A program made the position numbers and the translations under genes. 64,000 bases of DNA from Verminephrobacter eiseniae EF01-2 (GTDB taxonomy: Bacteria; Pseudomonadota; Gammaproteobacteria; Burkholderiales; Burkholderiaceae_C), in the NCBI RefSeq assembly GCF_000015565.1, contig NC_008786.1:2790001-2854000 (forward strand). The letters are read 5' to 3'. The notes beneath the pieces were generated by a model. It worked only from the letters and a program-made list of their open reading frames with translations. It made no database searches and was not told where the DNA came from. This document shows positions 7,838-17,044 of the stretch, in pieces (within the stretch, counting starts at the first letter, position 1; each line of letters begins with the position of its first letter).

Positions 7838-8821
7838 TCAATCTTCCCGGATGCCGGCGCGCGCAGCCACGGCGCGCATCATGGGCAGTTCGCGCTGCAC
7901 GCGCTCGCGCAGGGCCGCGCCGTTGCCCCAGGCCGGGGTCAGGCCCAGGTCCTGCATTTTCTTTTTCAGCGCCGCCGAGGCCATGGTGTCGGCCAGCGCT
8001 TTTTCCAGCTTGCCGAGCACCGGCGCGGGCAGGTCCGCAGGCCCGACGAAGAGGAACCAGGCACTCATGTCCAGGCCCGGGTAGCCGCTCTCGGCCACGG
8101 TGGGCACCTGGGGCAGGCGCAGCAGGCGCTGCGACCCGAGCGTGGCGATGGGCTTGATCTTGCCGGCCTCGATCAGCGGGGTGGATGCCACCACCGTGTC
8201 CAGCGCCAACTGCACCTGCCCGCCCATCAATGCGGTCAGGTTCGGTGCGCTGCCGTTGAAGGGCACATGCAGCATCTGAATGCCCGCCGCAGATTGGAGC
8301 ATCTCGGCGCCAAAGTGCGTCGCCGAGCCGGTGCCGAGCGAGCCATACGAGAGTTGCCCGGGCGCGGCCCTGGCCTGGGCCACGATGTCGGCCAGCGTGC
8401 TGCCCGGCATGTCGCTGCGGACCACCAGCAGCAGCCCCATGTCGGCCACCAGGCCGATCGTCGTGAAGCTGCGCACCGGGTCATACGGCAGTCGGGAGCG
8501 GATGACCGGGCTCAGCGTGAGCGTGGTGTTGGAGCCCAGCAGCAGGGTGTAACCGTCTGGCGCAGCCTTGGCCACGGCGGATGCGGCCACCACCGTGCTC
8601 GCGCCGGGTCTGTTCTCCACCACCATCGGCTGCCCCAGGTGCTCGCCCATTGCCGCGGCCAGCAGGCGCCCCAGGATGTCGGTGGCGCCGCCGGGCGCAT
8701 AGGGCACGACGAGCTTGATCGGCCGGTCGGGGTAGGTCTGGGCCAGCGCCGCGCCGGGTGCCGTCAGCGCCAACGCCAGCGCGCAGGCCAAAAGACCGGA
8801 TACACGGCGGGAGCGCAGCAT
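7838..8821 (-). CDS. Bug/TctC-family periplasmic solute receptor
   Basis: A 327-residue tripartite tricarboxylate receptor. A Sec signal peptide (residues 1-28, ending GAALAQ) precedes YPDRPIKLVVPYAPGGATD, the loop that in this family binds a carboxylate, then VVENRPGA and APDGYTLLLGSN. The start at 8821 gives the complete signal peptide. It lies 55 bp downstream of the amidase on the same strand, so the two probably form an operon in which the receptor captures a carboxylate or amide. No TctA/TctB membrane genes are present in the window, as usual for Bug receptors in Burkholderiales. Confidence 0.9.
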   Translation of the reverse strand: MLRSRRVSGLLACALALALTAPGAALAQTYPDRPIKLVVPYAPGGATDILGRLLAAAMGEHLGQPMVVENRPGASTVVAASAVAKAAPDGYTLLLGSNTTLTLSPVIRSRLPYDPVRSFTTIGLVADMGLLLVVRSDMPGSTLADIVAQARAAPGQLSYGSLGTGSATHFGAEMLQSAAGIQMLHVPFNGSAPNLTALMGGQVQLALDTVVASTPLIEAGKIKPIATLGSQRLLRLPQVPTVAESGYPGLDMSAWFLFVGPADLPAPVLGKLEKALADTMASAALKKKMQDLGLTPAWGNGAALRERVQRELPMMRAVAARAGIRED

Positions 8822-8876
8822 CGGCGGGGGCTCGTATCTTCCGGGGCGGGCGACGGGCGCGGCGGCTCGAATCCCG

Positions 8877-10355
8877 TCAATCCGACCGGGCCAACAGCGG
8901 GCTGGGCACGCGCGCATGGCCGCTGGCCTGGTCGTAAGCATGGCCGATCTGCAGCAACGCGGCATCGGTCTGCGCCGGGCCGATGATTTGCAGGCCCGCC
9001 GGCAGCCCCGCATCGGCGCCAGACCCGAAGCCCGCAGGCACCGACAGCGCCGGCAGGCCGGCCATGGTGGCGGGCACCACGACCTGCATCCAGCGGTGGT
9101 AGCTGTCCATGGCCCGCCCGCCGATAGCGTGGGGCCAGTCCAGGGCCGCGTCGAACGGGAACGATTGCGCAGCGGGCAGCAGCAGAAAATCAAAGGTCTC
9201 GAACAGGCCGCGCAGCGCCTGGTACCAGGCCGAGCGCACACAGGCCGCGTCGTACACCTGCAGGGCCGCAAGGCGCATGCCGCGCTCTATCTCCCACACC
9301 ATCTCGGGCTTGAGCAGCGCGCGCGTGGCGCTGTCGCGGTACAGGGCTGCATGGGCGCCGGCCAGGCTGAAGCTGCGCAGGTCGATCCAGGCGCGCCAGA
9401 GTTGCTCCATGTCGAACGCGGGCAGCACCGAATCCACCGTGCAACCCAGGGTGCGCAAATGCGCGAGCGCCTGCTCGCAGGTGGCCAGCAGGCCGGGCGC
9501 GGTGGGCAGGTGGCCGCCCAGATCGCCCAGCCAGCCGATGCGCGTGCCGTTGAAATCGCGCTCCAGCGGCTGGCCGAAGGCGGCCAGATCCTCATGCCGG
9601 CGCGTCAGCGGCAGGCGCGCATCGAAACCCGCCTGCACCGACAGCAGCAGCGCCAGGTCGGGGATGTTGCGCGCCATCGGGCCGGTCACGCTGAACTGCT
9701 GGAAGAACACCTCTTGCGTCGGCCCATGCGGCACCAGGCCGAACGAGGTGCGCAGGCCATAGACATTGTTGAACGCTGCCGGCGTGCGCAGCGAGCCCAT
9801 CATGTCCGAGCCGTCGGCCACCGGCAGCATGTGCAGCGCCACGGCCACGGCGGCGCCGCCGCTGCTGCCACCGGCCGAGCGGCCGGGGTCGAAGGCATTG
9901 CGCGTGGTGCCGTACACCGGGTTGTAGGTGTGGCCGCCCAGGCCGAACTCGGGCGAGTTGCTGCGGCCTATGAAGAGCGCGCCGCTGGCCCGCATGCGCT
10001 CGTACACCACCGCGTCGGCGGGCGAGACCTGGCCGGCAAAAATGGGCGAGCCGCAACTGGTGACCATGCCGGCGGCGGGCATGATGTCCTTGGGCGCCTG
10101 CACCATGCCGTGCAGCGGGCCCAGGCTCTGGCCCCTGGCCAGTTGCGCATCGCGCTCGAGCGCCAAGCGCTGCAGCGCATCGCGCTCGACCAGCGCCACC
10201 AGGGCGTTGACCACGGGGTTCAGGCGATCGATCTGGGCCAGGTAGGCTTGCAGCACCTCCACGCACGAGACCTCGCGTGCATGGATCGCGCGCGACAGGC
10301 TGGTGGCCGTGTGGGCCACGATGCCGCTGGGGGCGGCATGGGTTTTTCGGGTCAT
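8877..10355 (-). CDS. Amidase (amidase-signature family)
   Basis: A 492-residue amidase-signature enzyme. The catalytic triad is visible as Lys in VQAPKD (near residue 84), Ser in the GGSSGGAAVA loop (near 163) and the nucleophile in DGSDMMGSLRTPAAF (near 188). The C-terminal part holds VVVPATMAGLPALSVPAG and GLQIIGP, typical of the family. The start at 10355 is the best of several ATGs; 10361 is equally possible. The enzyme hydrolyses an amide to acid and ammonia; substrate unknown. Downstream Bug receptor gene 55 bp away. Confidence 0.88.
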   Translation of the reverse strand: MTRKTHAAPSGIVAHTATSLSRAIHAREVSCVEVLQAYLAQIDRLNPVVNALVALVERDALQRLALERDAQLARGQSLGPLHGMVQAPKDIMPAAGMVTSCGSPIFAGQVSPADAVVYERMRASGALFIGRSNSPEFGLGGHTYNPVYGTTRNAFDPGRSAGGSSGGAAVAVALHMLPVADGSDMMGSLRTPAAFNNVYGLRTSFGLVPHGPTQEVFFQQFSVTGPMARNIPDLALLLSVQAGFDARLPLTRRHEDLAAFGQPLERDFNGTRIGWLGDLGGHLPTAPGLLATCEQALAHLRTLGCTVDSVLPAFDMEQLWRAWIDLRSFSLAGAHAALYRDSATRALLKPEMVWEIERGMRLAALQVYDAACVRSAWYQALRGLFETFDFLLLPAAQSFPFDAALDWPHAIGGRAMDSYHRWMQVVVPATMAGLPALSVPAGFGSGADAGLPAGLQIIGPAQTDAALLQIGHAYDQASGHARVPSPLLARSD

Positions 10356-10602
10356 GGGCATGGCGGTGGGCGCTGTGGCCGGTGTCGTGGTGGGCGGATC
10401 GTACCGGCCATCGGCACACCCCGGCATAGGTGAAACGCTGCCACGGCGCTTTCGGCGCCGCTCCCCGAAGCGCTTTCGGTGCCGGCCCGCCAAGCCGCTC
10501 CTGCCGATCGACGGGGCCGGTGCAGCGGCTGGCCAGACCCGCCCTCAGCCACTACCATCGGCATGGCCCTGCGCCCCCAATACCCCATGCCCCCATGCCC
10601 CC

Positions 10603-11241
10603 ATGCAACGAGAATCCATAGCCCCCTTCTTCGCCGCGCTGCAAGCGGCCAACCCCACGCCCGGCACCGAGCTGGAATACACCAGCGTGTTCGAGCTATT
10701 GACCGCCGTGCTGCTATCGGCCCAGGCCACCGATGTCGGCGTGAACAAGGCCACGCGTCGGCTGTTTGCGGTGGCGAACACGCCGCAGGCGATGCTGGAC
10801 CTGGGCTTGGCCGGCCTGGAAAGCCATATCCGCACCATTGGCCTGTACAAAAGCAAGGCGCGCCACCTGCTGCACAGTTGCCGCATCCTTGTCGAGCACC
10901 ATGGCGGCGTGGTGCCGCGCACGCGCGAGGCTTTGCAGACCCTGCCCGGCGTGGGCCGCAAGACGGCCAATGTGGTGCTGAACGTGGCCTTCGGCGAGCC
11001 GACGATGGCGGTGGACAGGCATATCTTTCGCGTCAGCAACCGCACCGGCCTGGCCCCGGGCAAGAACCCGCTGGCGGTGGAGCTGCAACTCCTGCAGCGC
11101 GTGCCGCAGACCTGCGCGGTCGACGCGCACCACTGGCTGATCCTGCTGGGCCGCTATGTGTGCCAGGCCCGCAAACCCCGCTGCCAGCAATGCCTGGTGG
11201 CCGCCTACTGCGACTTCAGGGCCAACACGCTGGCGCAGTGA
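10603..11241 (+). CDS. nth: Endonuclease III (DNA glycosylase/AP lyase)
   Basis: A 212-residue base-excision repair enzyme. It shows LLSAQATD near residue 36, the helix-hairpin-helix LPGVGRKTANVVLNVAFG with the catalytic Lys near 118, the catalytic Asp in AVDRHIFRV near 138, and the [4Fe-4S] cluster C-x6-C-x2-C-x5-C (residues about 187-203). The usual VDTH is VDRH here. Start 10603 matches the family N-terminus; the bases before it repeat CCCCATG three times, offering out-of-frame ATGs. It removes oxidised pyrimidines from DNA. Confidence 0.92.
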   Translation: MQRESIAPFFAALQAANPTPGTELEYTSVFELLTAVLLSAQATDVGVNKATRRLFAVANTPQAMLDLGLAGLESHIRTIGLYKSKARHLLHSCRILVEHHGGVVPRTREALQTLPGVGRKTANVVLNVAFGEPTMAVDRHIFRVSNRTGLAPGKNPLAVELQLLQRVPQTCAVDAHHWLILLGRYVCQARKPRCQQCLVAAYCDFRANTLAQ

Positions 11242-11316
11242 CGGGCGGTGTGACGGCGCATCGTCACCGGGCCGGCATCGACGGGGCAGCGTCTCGGCAC
11301 TTTGCCGGCCGGCCGG

Positions 11317-11718
11317 CTATTGCGGCCTGGGGGCCAGATACGCGCGCAACCAGGAGGCAAAGGCATCCTCAGGGATATCGCCTGCGGCGACGGCCAGCAT
11401 GGTGAGCGTGGCGTCGGCCTGGTCGGCCTGCAAGCGAGATCCGTTCAGGTAGAGAAACAGGCCGACCGCCAGAAACGCAGCGCGCTTGTTGCCGTCGACA
11501 AAGGGATGGTTTTTCGCGATGCCGACCCCGTAGCTGGCCGCCAATGCGGCGGTATCCGGCGGCTGGCTGGCATCCGCATAGGCCGCGAGGTTCTGCGGCC
11601 TCATCAGCGCAGACTCCAGCAACCCTTCATCGCGCATGCCCTCGCGCCCACCATGGGTGGCCAGGCTATCGCCATGCAGCAACATCAGCGCCTGTTGGCT
11701 GACCCAGCGCCAGTTCAT
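11317..11718 (-). CDS. doc: Doc/Fic-type toxin (death-on-curing family)
   Basis: A 133-residue Fic-fold protein with the active-site motif HPFVDGNKRAAF (residues about 69-80). Doc toxins use the histidine to transfer phosphate to EF-Tu; that activity is inferred from the family. The start overlaps the stop of the upstream AbrB-type antitoxin by 4 bp (ATGA), the usual toxin-antitoxin arrangement with antitoxin first. Length is normal for Doc. Confidence 0.88.
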   Translation of the reverse strand: MNWRWVSQQALMLLHGDSLATHGGREGMRDEGLLESALMRPQNLAAYADASQPPDTAALAASYGVGIAKNHPFVDGNKRAAFLAVGLFLYLNGSRLQADQADATLTMLAVAAGDIPEDAFASWLRAYLAPRPQ

Positions 11719-11939
11719 TGGGCCAACTGATGGAAGCTGTCACGAAAATCATGCATGAACTCGCGCCCGGCCTTGATTTGTTCTTCCAACGCCGGGTCGT
11801 ATGGCGTGAGCGCATAGCCATCGGGCGTTTCCGTCAGAAAAACCGACTCGCCCTTGCCCAGCTTCATGCGTGCCAGGACTTCCTTGGGCAGAACGACACC
11901 GACGGAGTTTCCGATCCGGGTGAGTTTGAGCATATGCAC
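11715..11939 (-). CDS. AbrB/MazE-type antitoxin
   Basis: A 74-residue SpoVT/AbrB swapped-hairpin DNA-binding protein: LKLTRIGNSVGVVLPKEVL (residues 4-22) is the classical fold, followed by GESVFLTETPDGYALTPYD. The C-terminal tail (EEQIKAGREFMHDFRDSFHQL) would neutralise the Doc toxin encoded directly downstream with a 4-bp overlap. The start could also be the Met two codons later. It probably autoregulates the pair. Confidence 0.87.
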   Translation of the reverse strand: MHMLKLTRIGNSVGVVLPKEVLARMKLGKGESVFLTETPDGYALTPYDPALEEQIKAGREFMHDFRDSFHQLAQ

Positions 11940-12102
11940 AGGATGGTTCCCGAGTAGTAATGGAAAGAGGCGAGGAAAGAGGCGATGGCGGCGGTCGGCA
12001 CTCTGCCGGCCAGCCAGGCACCGGACTGCCCCCGAGTCATGACGGGCGTGATGCTAGGCCCTGCGCCTGCCGGCGTCAAACCGGCATTCAGGCCAGCGGC
12101 AT

Positions 12103-12855
12103 TCAGGCGCCCAGCAGCGCCATTTCCTGCGACAAGCCGGTCCACGCCACATCGAAGCCCGGCGTCTGGCGCTGTGCTGGCGCCGGGTGGGCATGCAGCG
12201 CCCAGTGCGCGCCCGCCAGCACGCTGTCGATCACCGGCACACCCGATACGCCCAGCATGGCCAACTGCGATTGCACGGCGGCGGCCATGCCGGCCATGCC
12301 GGCGCCGCCAAGAATCACCGCCTGCACCCCCAACTGCCGCACGGCGTCGCGGCAGGCCGGGGCCAGCAGCGCGTGCGCGGCCACGGGGTCGGCCGCCAAC
12401 TGCGCGCCGGTGGCGGTCACGGTATGGATGCCCGCCAGCGCCTGGGTCTGGCCCAGGGCCTGCGCCAGGCGTTGCAGCATCGGGCCCCAGCGCTGGCCGC
12501 CGGTGACGATGGCATAGCGGCCGTGGCGCGCGGCCTCCACGAAGGAGGCTTCGGCCAGCCCGGTCACGGGCACGGGGCTGCTCTCGCGCAGCGCCATCAG
12601 GCCCGGGTCGCCAAAGCAGCCTATGAGCACGGCATCGGGCCGGGGTCGGGATTGCGCCAGGTCGTGCGCCCAGGCGTCGAGCGCCGCATGGGCCGCCACG
12701 GCGTAGCTGGCCTCGCAGGCGATGTAGGGCGCGCCAAACCGCGCGGTGACCGTGCGCACCGCCACATGCAGCCCTGCGGCGGCCTGCACATGCTGCTGCA
12801 GTAGCGCGCTGACATGGGCCGAGGTGTTGGGATTGATGACGAGCAATTGGCGCAT
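12103..12855 (-). CDS. Asp/Glu/hydantoin racemase family protein
   Basis: A 250-residue racemase of the Asp/Glu/hydantoin family: LLVINPNTS at residues 4-12, a first catalytic-Cys motif in LIGCFGDPG near 97, and a second site region ILGGAGMAGM near 188 where the canonical second Cys (GCTxM) is replaced by Gly-Ala-Gly. The missing second Cys suggests altered chemistry or loss of true racemase activity. It is the last gene of the leftward ABC-importer/GntR operon, 29 bp after gntR, so its substrate is probably what the importer brings in. Confidence 0.82.
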   Translation of the reverse strand: MRQLLVINPNTSAHVSALLQQHVQAAAGLHVAVRTVTARFGAPYIACEASYAVAAHAALDAWAHDLAQSRPRPDAVLIGCFGDPGLMALRESSPVPVTGLAEASFVEAARHGRYAIVTGGQRWGPMLQRLAQALGQTQALAGIHTVTATGAQLAADPVAAHALLAPACRDAVRQLGVQAVILGGAGMAGMAAAVQSQLAMLGVSGVPVIDSVLAGAHWALHAHPAPAQRQTPGFDVAWTGLSQEMALLGA

Positions 12856-12884
12856 GGCGGGGTGTCAGATGGGTGCGGGAAATC

Positions 12885-13655
12885 TCAGGCGCTGCCGCCC
12901 AGCAGGCGGACCAGGTCCGGGGCCTGGGCGGCCGGCGGGGTGAATTCCAATTGTGCCGCGATGCGCGCCAGATGCGCCAGCATCAGGCGCGCGGCCGCGC
13001 GCGCGTCGCGCAGCCGGATCGCGTCGACCAGCGCCCGGTGCTCGCGGCACCCGCAGGCCGTGGCTCGTTCGCGCTCGCGCGCCTGGCCGGGACTGTAGGT
13101 CATCAGGATCAGCGAAGTGCGCGACACCAGTTCGCGCAGTATGCGCCCCAGCGTCTGCTGGCCCGCCACCTGCGCAATGCGCAGATGAAAGTCGCCCGAC
13201 AGGCGGATCGCGCGGCGCATGTCGCCGCTGGCGCAGGCGGCCTCTTCGTCATCGATACAGGCGCGCAGCGCGGCGATGTCCGCCGCCGCGGCATTGGCAA
13301 TGAACAGCTCGACCAGGCGCGGCTCCAGCAATCGGCGGGCCTCGAACACCTCCCGTGCCTCCTGCGGCGTGGGCTGGGCAATCGACGCGCCCCGGCGGGG
13401 CGTGAGCGTGACCACCTGCTCATTGGCCAGCCGCACCAGCACCGGCCGCACACGGGTGCGCGAAACGCCGAACGCCGTGGCCAGCCGGTCTTCGACCAAC
13501 TTGGTGCCGGGCGGCAGACGGTGCTCCAAAATGGCCGACACCATGCGCTCGTACATGTCGTTGTCGCTGAGCAAGCCCGCTGTGTCTGCTGCGGGCGGCG
13601 CATCGGGCGGGGGCTTTGGGGCGCGCACGGGCCGGGTGGTTTTTGCGCTCGTCAT
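12885..13655 (-). CDS. GntR-family regulator, FCD subfamily
   Basis: A 256-residue regulator. The N-terminal winged helix includes LPPGTKLVEDRLATAFGVSRTRVRPVL (near residues 48-74). The C-terminal all-helical FCD domain carries the metal-binding pattern of Asp and His residues (FHLRIAQVAG near 160, REHRALVDAI near 212). A Pro/Ala-rich 30-residue leader precedes the HTH. Its ATG overlaps the permease stop by 4 bp. The dyad at 18145-18183 upstream of the operon fits a GntR operator, so autoregulation is likely. Confidence 0.88.
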   Translation of the reverse strand: MTSAKTTRPVRAPKPPPDAPPAADTAGLLSDNDMYERMVSAILEHRLPPGTKLVEDRLATAFGVSRTRVRPVLVRLANEQVVTLTPRRGASIAQPTPQEAREVFEARRLLEPRLVELFIANAAAADIAALRACIDDEEAACASGDMRRAIRLSGDFHLRIAQVAGQQTLGRILRELVSRTSLILMTYSPGQARERERATACGCREHRALVDAIRLRDARAAARLMLAHLARIAAQLEFTPPAAQAPDLVRLLGGSA

Positions 13656-14548
13656 CGGGATGCTCTGGTGCGTGCCTTGCGCCTGCGCTCGAGCAGCCAG
13701 ACCAGCGCCAGCGTGATGCCCATCACCAGCAGCGACACCACCGTGGTCAGCGTGCCCAGCGCGTAGATCGCGGGCGTGGTCACCGTGCTGGTCAGGCCCT
13801 GCAACTCCAGCGGCAGCGTGTTCACCTCGCCGATGGCCTGCGAGGTGCGGGCGATCTCGTCCCAACTGAGCGTGAAGCCGAACATGGCGATGCCCACCAC
13901 CGAAGGCGCGATCAGCGGCAGCACCACATGCGCGAAGCCCTGCCAGGGTGTCGCGCCCAGGTCGCGCGCGGCTTCTTCGTAGGCCGGGTTGAAGCGGTTG
14001 AACACGGCAAACATGATCAGCAGGCCGAATGGCAGCGTCCAGGTCAGGTGCGCGCCCAGTGCCGAACTGAACAGTCCGAGCGCCGTGCCATAGTTTTGCC
14101 GCGCGCTTTCCATGCCCAGCCATTGCAGCGCAGACTGAATGCCGCTGTCGATCAGCCGGAACTCCAGCCCTATGCCCAGCGACACGATGATTGACGGCAT
14201 GATCAGGCTGGCCACGGCGATGAAAAGCAGCACAGCGCCGCCCGCCAGCCGCTTGCGAAACGCCAGCCCGGCCAGCACCGACAGCAGCACGGTGCACAGC
14301 ATCACCACGGCACCCAGGGCCAGCGAGCGCCACAGCGCCGCCGCGATGTCGACCACGCCCAGCCCTTCGGCCAGTTGGTAAAACCAGTGCAGCGACAGGC
14401 CGCGCATCGGGAAAGTCAGCCCGCCCTCGGGGCCTTGCAGGCTCAGCATGAAGATCACCAGCATCGGCCCGTACATGAACAGCACGAACAGGCCAAAGAC
14501 CATGGCCAGGGGCCAGAAACCGGCGGGGCGCGATGGGCGCGCAGACAT
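13652..14548 (-). CDS. ABC importer permease (PotC/PotI-like)
   Basis: A 298-residue inner-membrane permease with about six hydrophobic segments. The cytoplasmic EAA loop that contacts the ATPase is EEAARDLGATPWQGF near residue 190. It belongs with the other permease gene, which ends one base before this ATG, and with the ATPase and binding protein further upstream. The family imports polyamines, opines or other small organic solutes; the real substrate is unknown. Confidence 0.88.
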   Translation of the reverse strand: MSARPSRPAGFWPLAMVFGLFVLFMYGPMLVIFMLSLQGPEGGLTFPMRGLSLHWFYQLAEGLGVVDIAAALWRSLALGAVVMLCTVLLSVLAGLAFRKRLAGGAVLLFIAVASLIMPSIIVSLGIGLEFRLIDSGIQSALQWLGMESARQNYGTALGLFSSALGAHLTWTLPFGLLIMFAVFNRFNPAYEEAARDLGATPWQGFAHVVLPLIAPSVVGIAMFGFTLSWDEIARTSQAIGEVNTLPLELQGLTSTVTTPAIYALGTLTTVVSLLVMGITLALVWLLERRRKARTRASR

Positions 14549-14549
14549 G

Positions 14550-15461
14550 TCATAACTCCTTGCGGATATCGACCCAGCGGGTCAGGCCGTAAATGATCAT
14601 CAGCACCACGGCCAGCAGGATCACCGCATTCGCCGCTGCCAGCGGGAACTGCAGGTAGGAGGCCTGCACCTGGATGATCTTGCCGACCGACGCGATCTGC
14701 TGGCCGCCCATCACGCCGATGGTGACGAAGTCGCCCATGACGATGGTGATGACGAAGATCGAGCCGATGATGACGCCGGTGCGCGAGAGCGGAATGATCA
14801 CGTTCCACAAGGTTTGCCAGCCGCTGGCGCCGCTGTCGCTGGCGGCCTCGATCAGGCTGCGGTCTATGCGCATCATGCTGTTGAAGATCGGCACGATCAT
14901 GAACATGGTGTACAGGTGGACGAAGGCCAGCACCACGGAAAAGTCGGAAAACAGCAGCCATTCGACGGGCGCATCGACCAGCCCCAGACCGACCAGCGCC
15001 TGGTTCACCAGACCGTTGCGCCCGAGCAGCGGCACCCACGAGATCATGCGGATCACGTTGGAGGTCCAAAACGGGATCGTGCACAGCACGAACAGCAGCG
15101 TTTGCAGGCCCGGGGAGCGCACATGAAAAGCCAGGAAATAGGCCACGGCAAAACCGGTCACCAGCGTGATCAGCCACACCAGGGCGCAGAATTTGAGCGT
15201 CGAGCCGTAGGTCTTGAGCGTCACGCACAGGTCGGACGCATCCGCGCAGCCGGCGAAGATCGACCGGTAGTTCTTGCCGGTGAAGCCCGGCAGTAGTTCA
15301 TATTCATTGAAGTCCCAGAAACTGACCATCACGATCAGCGCCAGCGGAAGCAGAAAGAACAGCAGGAACACCAGCGCGAACGGCGCCGCCTGCCACCAGG
15401 GGGCGATGCGCCGCCCGGGGGCTGCGCCGGGGGGCAAGGGCGGTGCGTGGGGGGTGCTCAT
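14550..15461 (-). CDS. ABC importer permease (PotB/PotH-like)
   Basis: A 303-residue permease with an N-terminal membrane helix (FALVFLLFFLLPLALIVMV, near residues 28-46), a periplasmic loop, and further helices. The EAA-type loop is IEAASDSGASGWQTLWNV near residue 205. The start at 15461 (MSTPHAPP) is chosen because upstream sequence consists of duplicated GC-rich repeat DNA rather than conserved protein. Partner of the permease downstream. Confidence 0.87.
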   Translation of the reverse strand: MSTPHAPPLPPGAAPGRRIAPWWQAAPFALVFLLFFLLPLALIVMVSFWDFNEYELLPGFTGKNYRSIFAGCADASDLCVTLKTYGSTLKFCALVWLITLVTGFAVAYFLAFHVRSPGLQTLLFVLCTIPFWTSNVIRMISWVPLLGRNGLVNQALVGLGLVDAPVEWLLFSDFSVVLAFVHLYTMFMIVPIFNSMMRIDRSLIEAASDSGASGWQTLWNVIIPLSRTGVIIGSIFVITIVMGDFVTIGVMGGQQIASVGKIIQVQASYLQFPLAAANAVILLAVVLMIIYGLTRWVDIRKEL

Positions 15462-15467
15462 GGGAGT

Positions 15468-15549
15468 GCCTTCGGGCGGCCGGGCGGCGATAGATGGAAT
15501 ACCTTCGCCTTCGGCTGCGGTATGAGCGCCTTCGGGCGGCCGGGCGGCG
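15468..15549. repeat. 22-bp direct repeat upstream of the permease genes
   Basis: GCCTTCGGGCGGCCGGGCGG plus CG occurs at 15468-15489 and again at 15528-15549, 60 bp apart, in the 186-bp gap between the permease start and the binding-protein stop. The sequence is strongly GC-rich. No function can be assigned. Confidence 0.8.
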
Positions 15550-15647
15550 CTCATGGCGTTTCGCAACGCCCGGTCAAAGCGCCCGGGGCAGTCGGGCAAG
15601 CGCCCCGCAATGGGCAGCAGCGGGTCGGGCATGGCAACGGACGGCCC

Positions 15648-16949
15648 TCATGCCGCGACAAACTCATTCCACTTTTGCACCATGTAGTTGTTCTCGTCCA
15701 TCAGTGCGTTCCAGCAGGCAATGGCACCCATGCGCGCCTCGTAGCTGCCGCCGTCGCGCACCGAGCCGGCCTTGGCCAGCAGTTCGCCATGGGGGTTTTT
15801 GATGTCCTGCGCGGCGGGCTTGCCCAGCATCCAATAGTCCCATTCGTAGGCTTGCATCCGGGACCGGGCGCTTTCCAGCACCGCGCTGTAGTAGCCCTGG
15901 CGGTTCAGGTAGGCGCCGGCCCAGCCGTCCAGGAACCAGTTGATGAACTCATAGGCGCCATCGAGCTTCTTGCCCGACAGCGTGGCCGGCAGACCAAAGC
16001 CTGCGGCCCAGGCCCGGTAGCCCTCTTTGAGGGGTTGGAAGTTGCAGGCGATGCCCTTGGTGCGCACGGCGGTCACGGCCGGGCTCCACATCGACTGGAT
16101 CACCACCTCGCCCGAAGTCATCAGGTTCACCGACTCGTTGAAGTCCTTCCACAGCGCGCGAAACTGGCCCTGCTTCTTGGCCTCGATCAGGGTCTTGATC
16201 GTCAGATCGATCTCCTTTTGGGTCATGTTGCCCTTGTCGGGGTACTTGTAGATGCCCATGGCCTCGACCACCATGGCCGCGTCCATGATGCCGATCGAGG
16301 GGATGTTCAGCAGCGCCGTCCGGCCCTTGAACTCGGGGTTGAGCAGTTCGGCCCAGGAGTCGATCGGGCGCCCGATCAGGTCGGGCCGGATGCCCAGCGT
16401 GTCGGCGTTGTACACGGTGGGGATCAGCGACATGTACTGCGTGGGCGCGGCGGCGAATTTCCTGGACTTCTCGCCTTCCAGGTAGATCACCTTCTTGGGG
16501 GCCGTGCCCTGCTCGCCGACGGCCTTGCCCGCCACCATGCCGGTGGTAAACAGCGTGGTGATCTTGTCGGCGTTTTTGATGCGCCGGCTGTCGATGCCCC
16601 TGAGATTGCCGGTCGGAACGATCTTCTTGAGCGAGAAGAACTCGGTGTCGATCAGGTCGAAGCTGTTGGGCGCGGTGACGGCGCGCTTGCTCACATCGTC
16701 GGTGGTCACGGCCACGTACTGGATGGCTATGCCGGTGTCGGCCTGGAACCTCTGGGCAATCGCCTTGTCCTGGTTCACCGCCGTGCCCAGATAGCGCAGC
16801 ACGATTTTTTCCTGCGCATGGACGGCCGGCAACGCCGCAGCGGCCACCATGCCCGTCATGCCCGCGAGCAGCCGGCGGCGCGGCACACCGCGGGCCTCGG
16901 AAGCGACGGCGGGGGAATCGGCATGGGTGTCGGCATGGGTGTCGGACAT
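15648..16949 (-). CDS. ABC importer periplasmic binding protein (PotD-like)
   Basis: A 433-residue extracellular solute-binding protein. The N-terminus carries a twin-arginine-like signal (VPRRRLLAGMTGMVAAAALPAVHA, cleaved near residue 45), preceded by a THADTHAD repeat encoded by a small DNA repeat. The mature part shows the spermidine/putrescine-type fold marks (FDLIDTEFFSLKK, SIGIMDAAMVVEAM, INWFLDGWAG). Start 16949 follows AGGAG. It delivers solute to the two permeases downstream. Confidence 0.87.
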   Translation of the reverse strand: MSDTHADTHADSPAVASEARGVPRRRLLAGMTGMVAAAALPAVHAQEKIVLRYLGTAVNQDKAIAQRFQADTGIAIQYVAVTTDDVSKRAVTAPNSFDLIDTEFFSLKKIVPTGNLRGIDSRRIKNADKITTLFTTGMVAGKAVGEQGTAPKKVIYLEGEKSRKFAAAPTQYMSLIPTVYNADTLGIRPDLIGRPIDSWAELLNPEFKGRTALLNIPSIGIMDAAMVVEAMGIYKYPDKGNMTQKEIDLTIKTLIEAKKQGQFRALWKDFNESVNLMTSGEVVIQSMWSPAVTAVRTKGIACNFQPLKEGYRAWAAGFGLPATLSGKKLDGAYEFINWFLDGWAGAYLNRQGYYSAVLESARSRMQAYEWDYWMLGKPAAQDIKNPHGELLAKAGSVRDGGSYEARMGAIACWNALMDENNYMVQKWNEFVAA

Positions 16950-16976
16950 GGGAGAACTCCTGGGGTTGCGCAAAAA

Positions 16977-17036
16977 GGGCGAAGAAAAAAGGGCGAAGAA
17001 AAAAGGGTGAAGAAAGGGGGGGTGAAGAAAAGGCGC
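16977..17036. repeat. 14-bp purine-rich tandem repeat
   Basis: Two exact copies of GGGCGAAGAAAAAA (16977-17004) are followed by two diverged copies. The plus strand is almost pure purine over about 60 bp. It lies between the ATPase and the binding-protein gene inside one operon and could slow transcription or form unusual DNA, which is speculation. Confidence 0.8.
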
Positions 17037-17044
17037 TGCCGCGA

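Noticed and set aside
10441..10490. GGCGC-TTTCG-GCGCC stem-loop as terminator before nth
   Set aside because: The stem is short and no T-run follows; nearby GCGCTTTCGG repeats look like simple GC-rich duplication.
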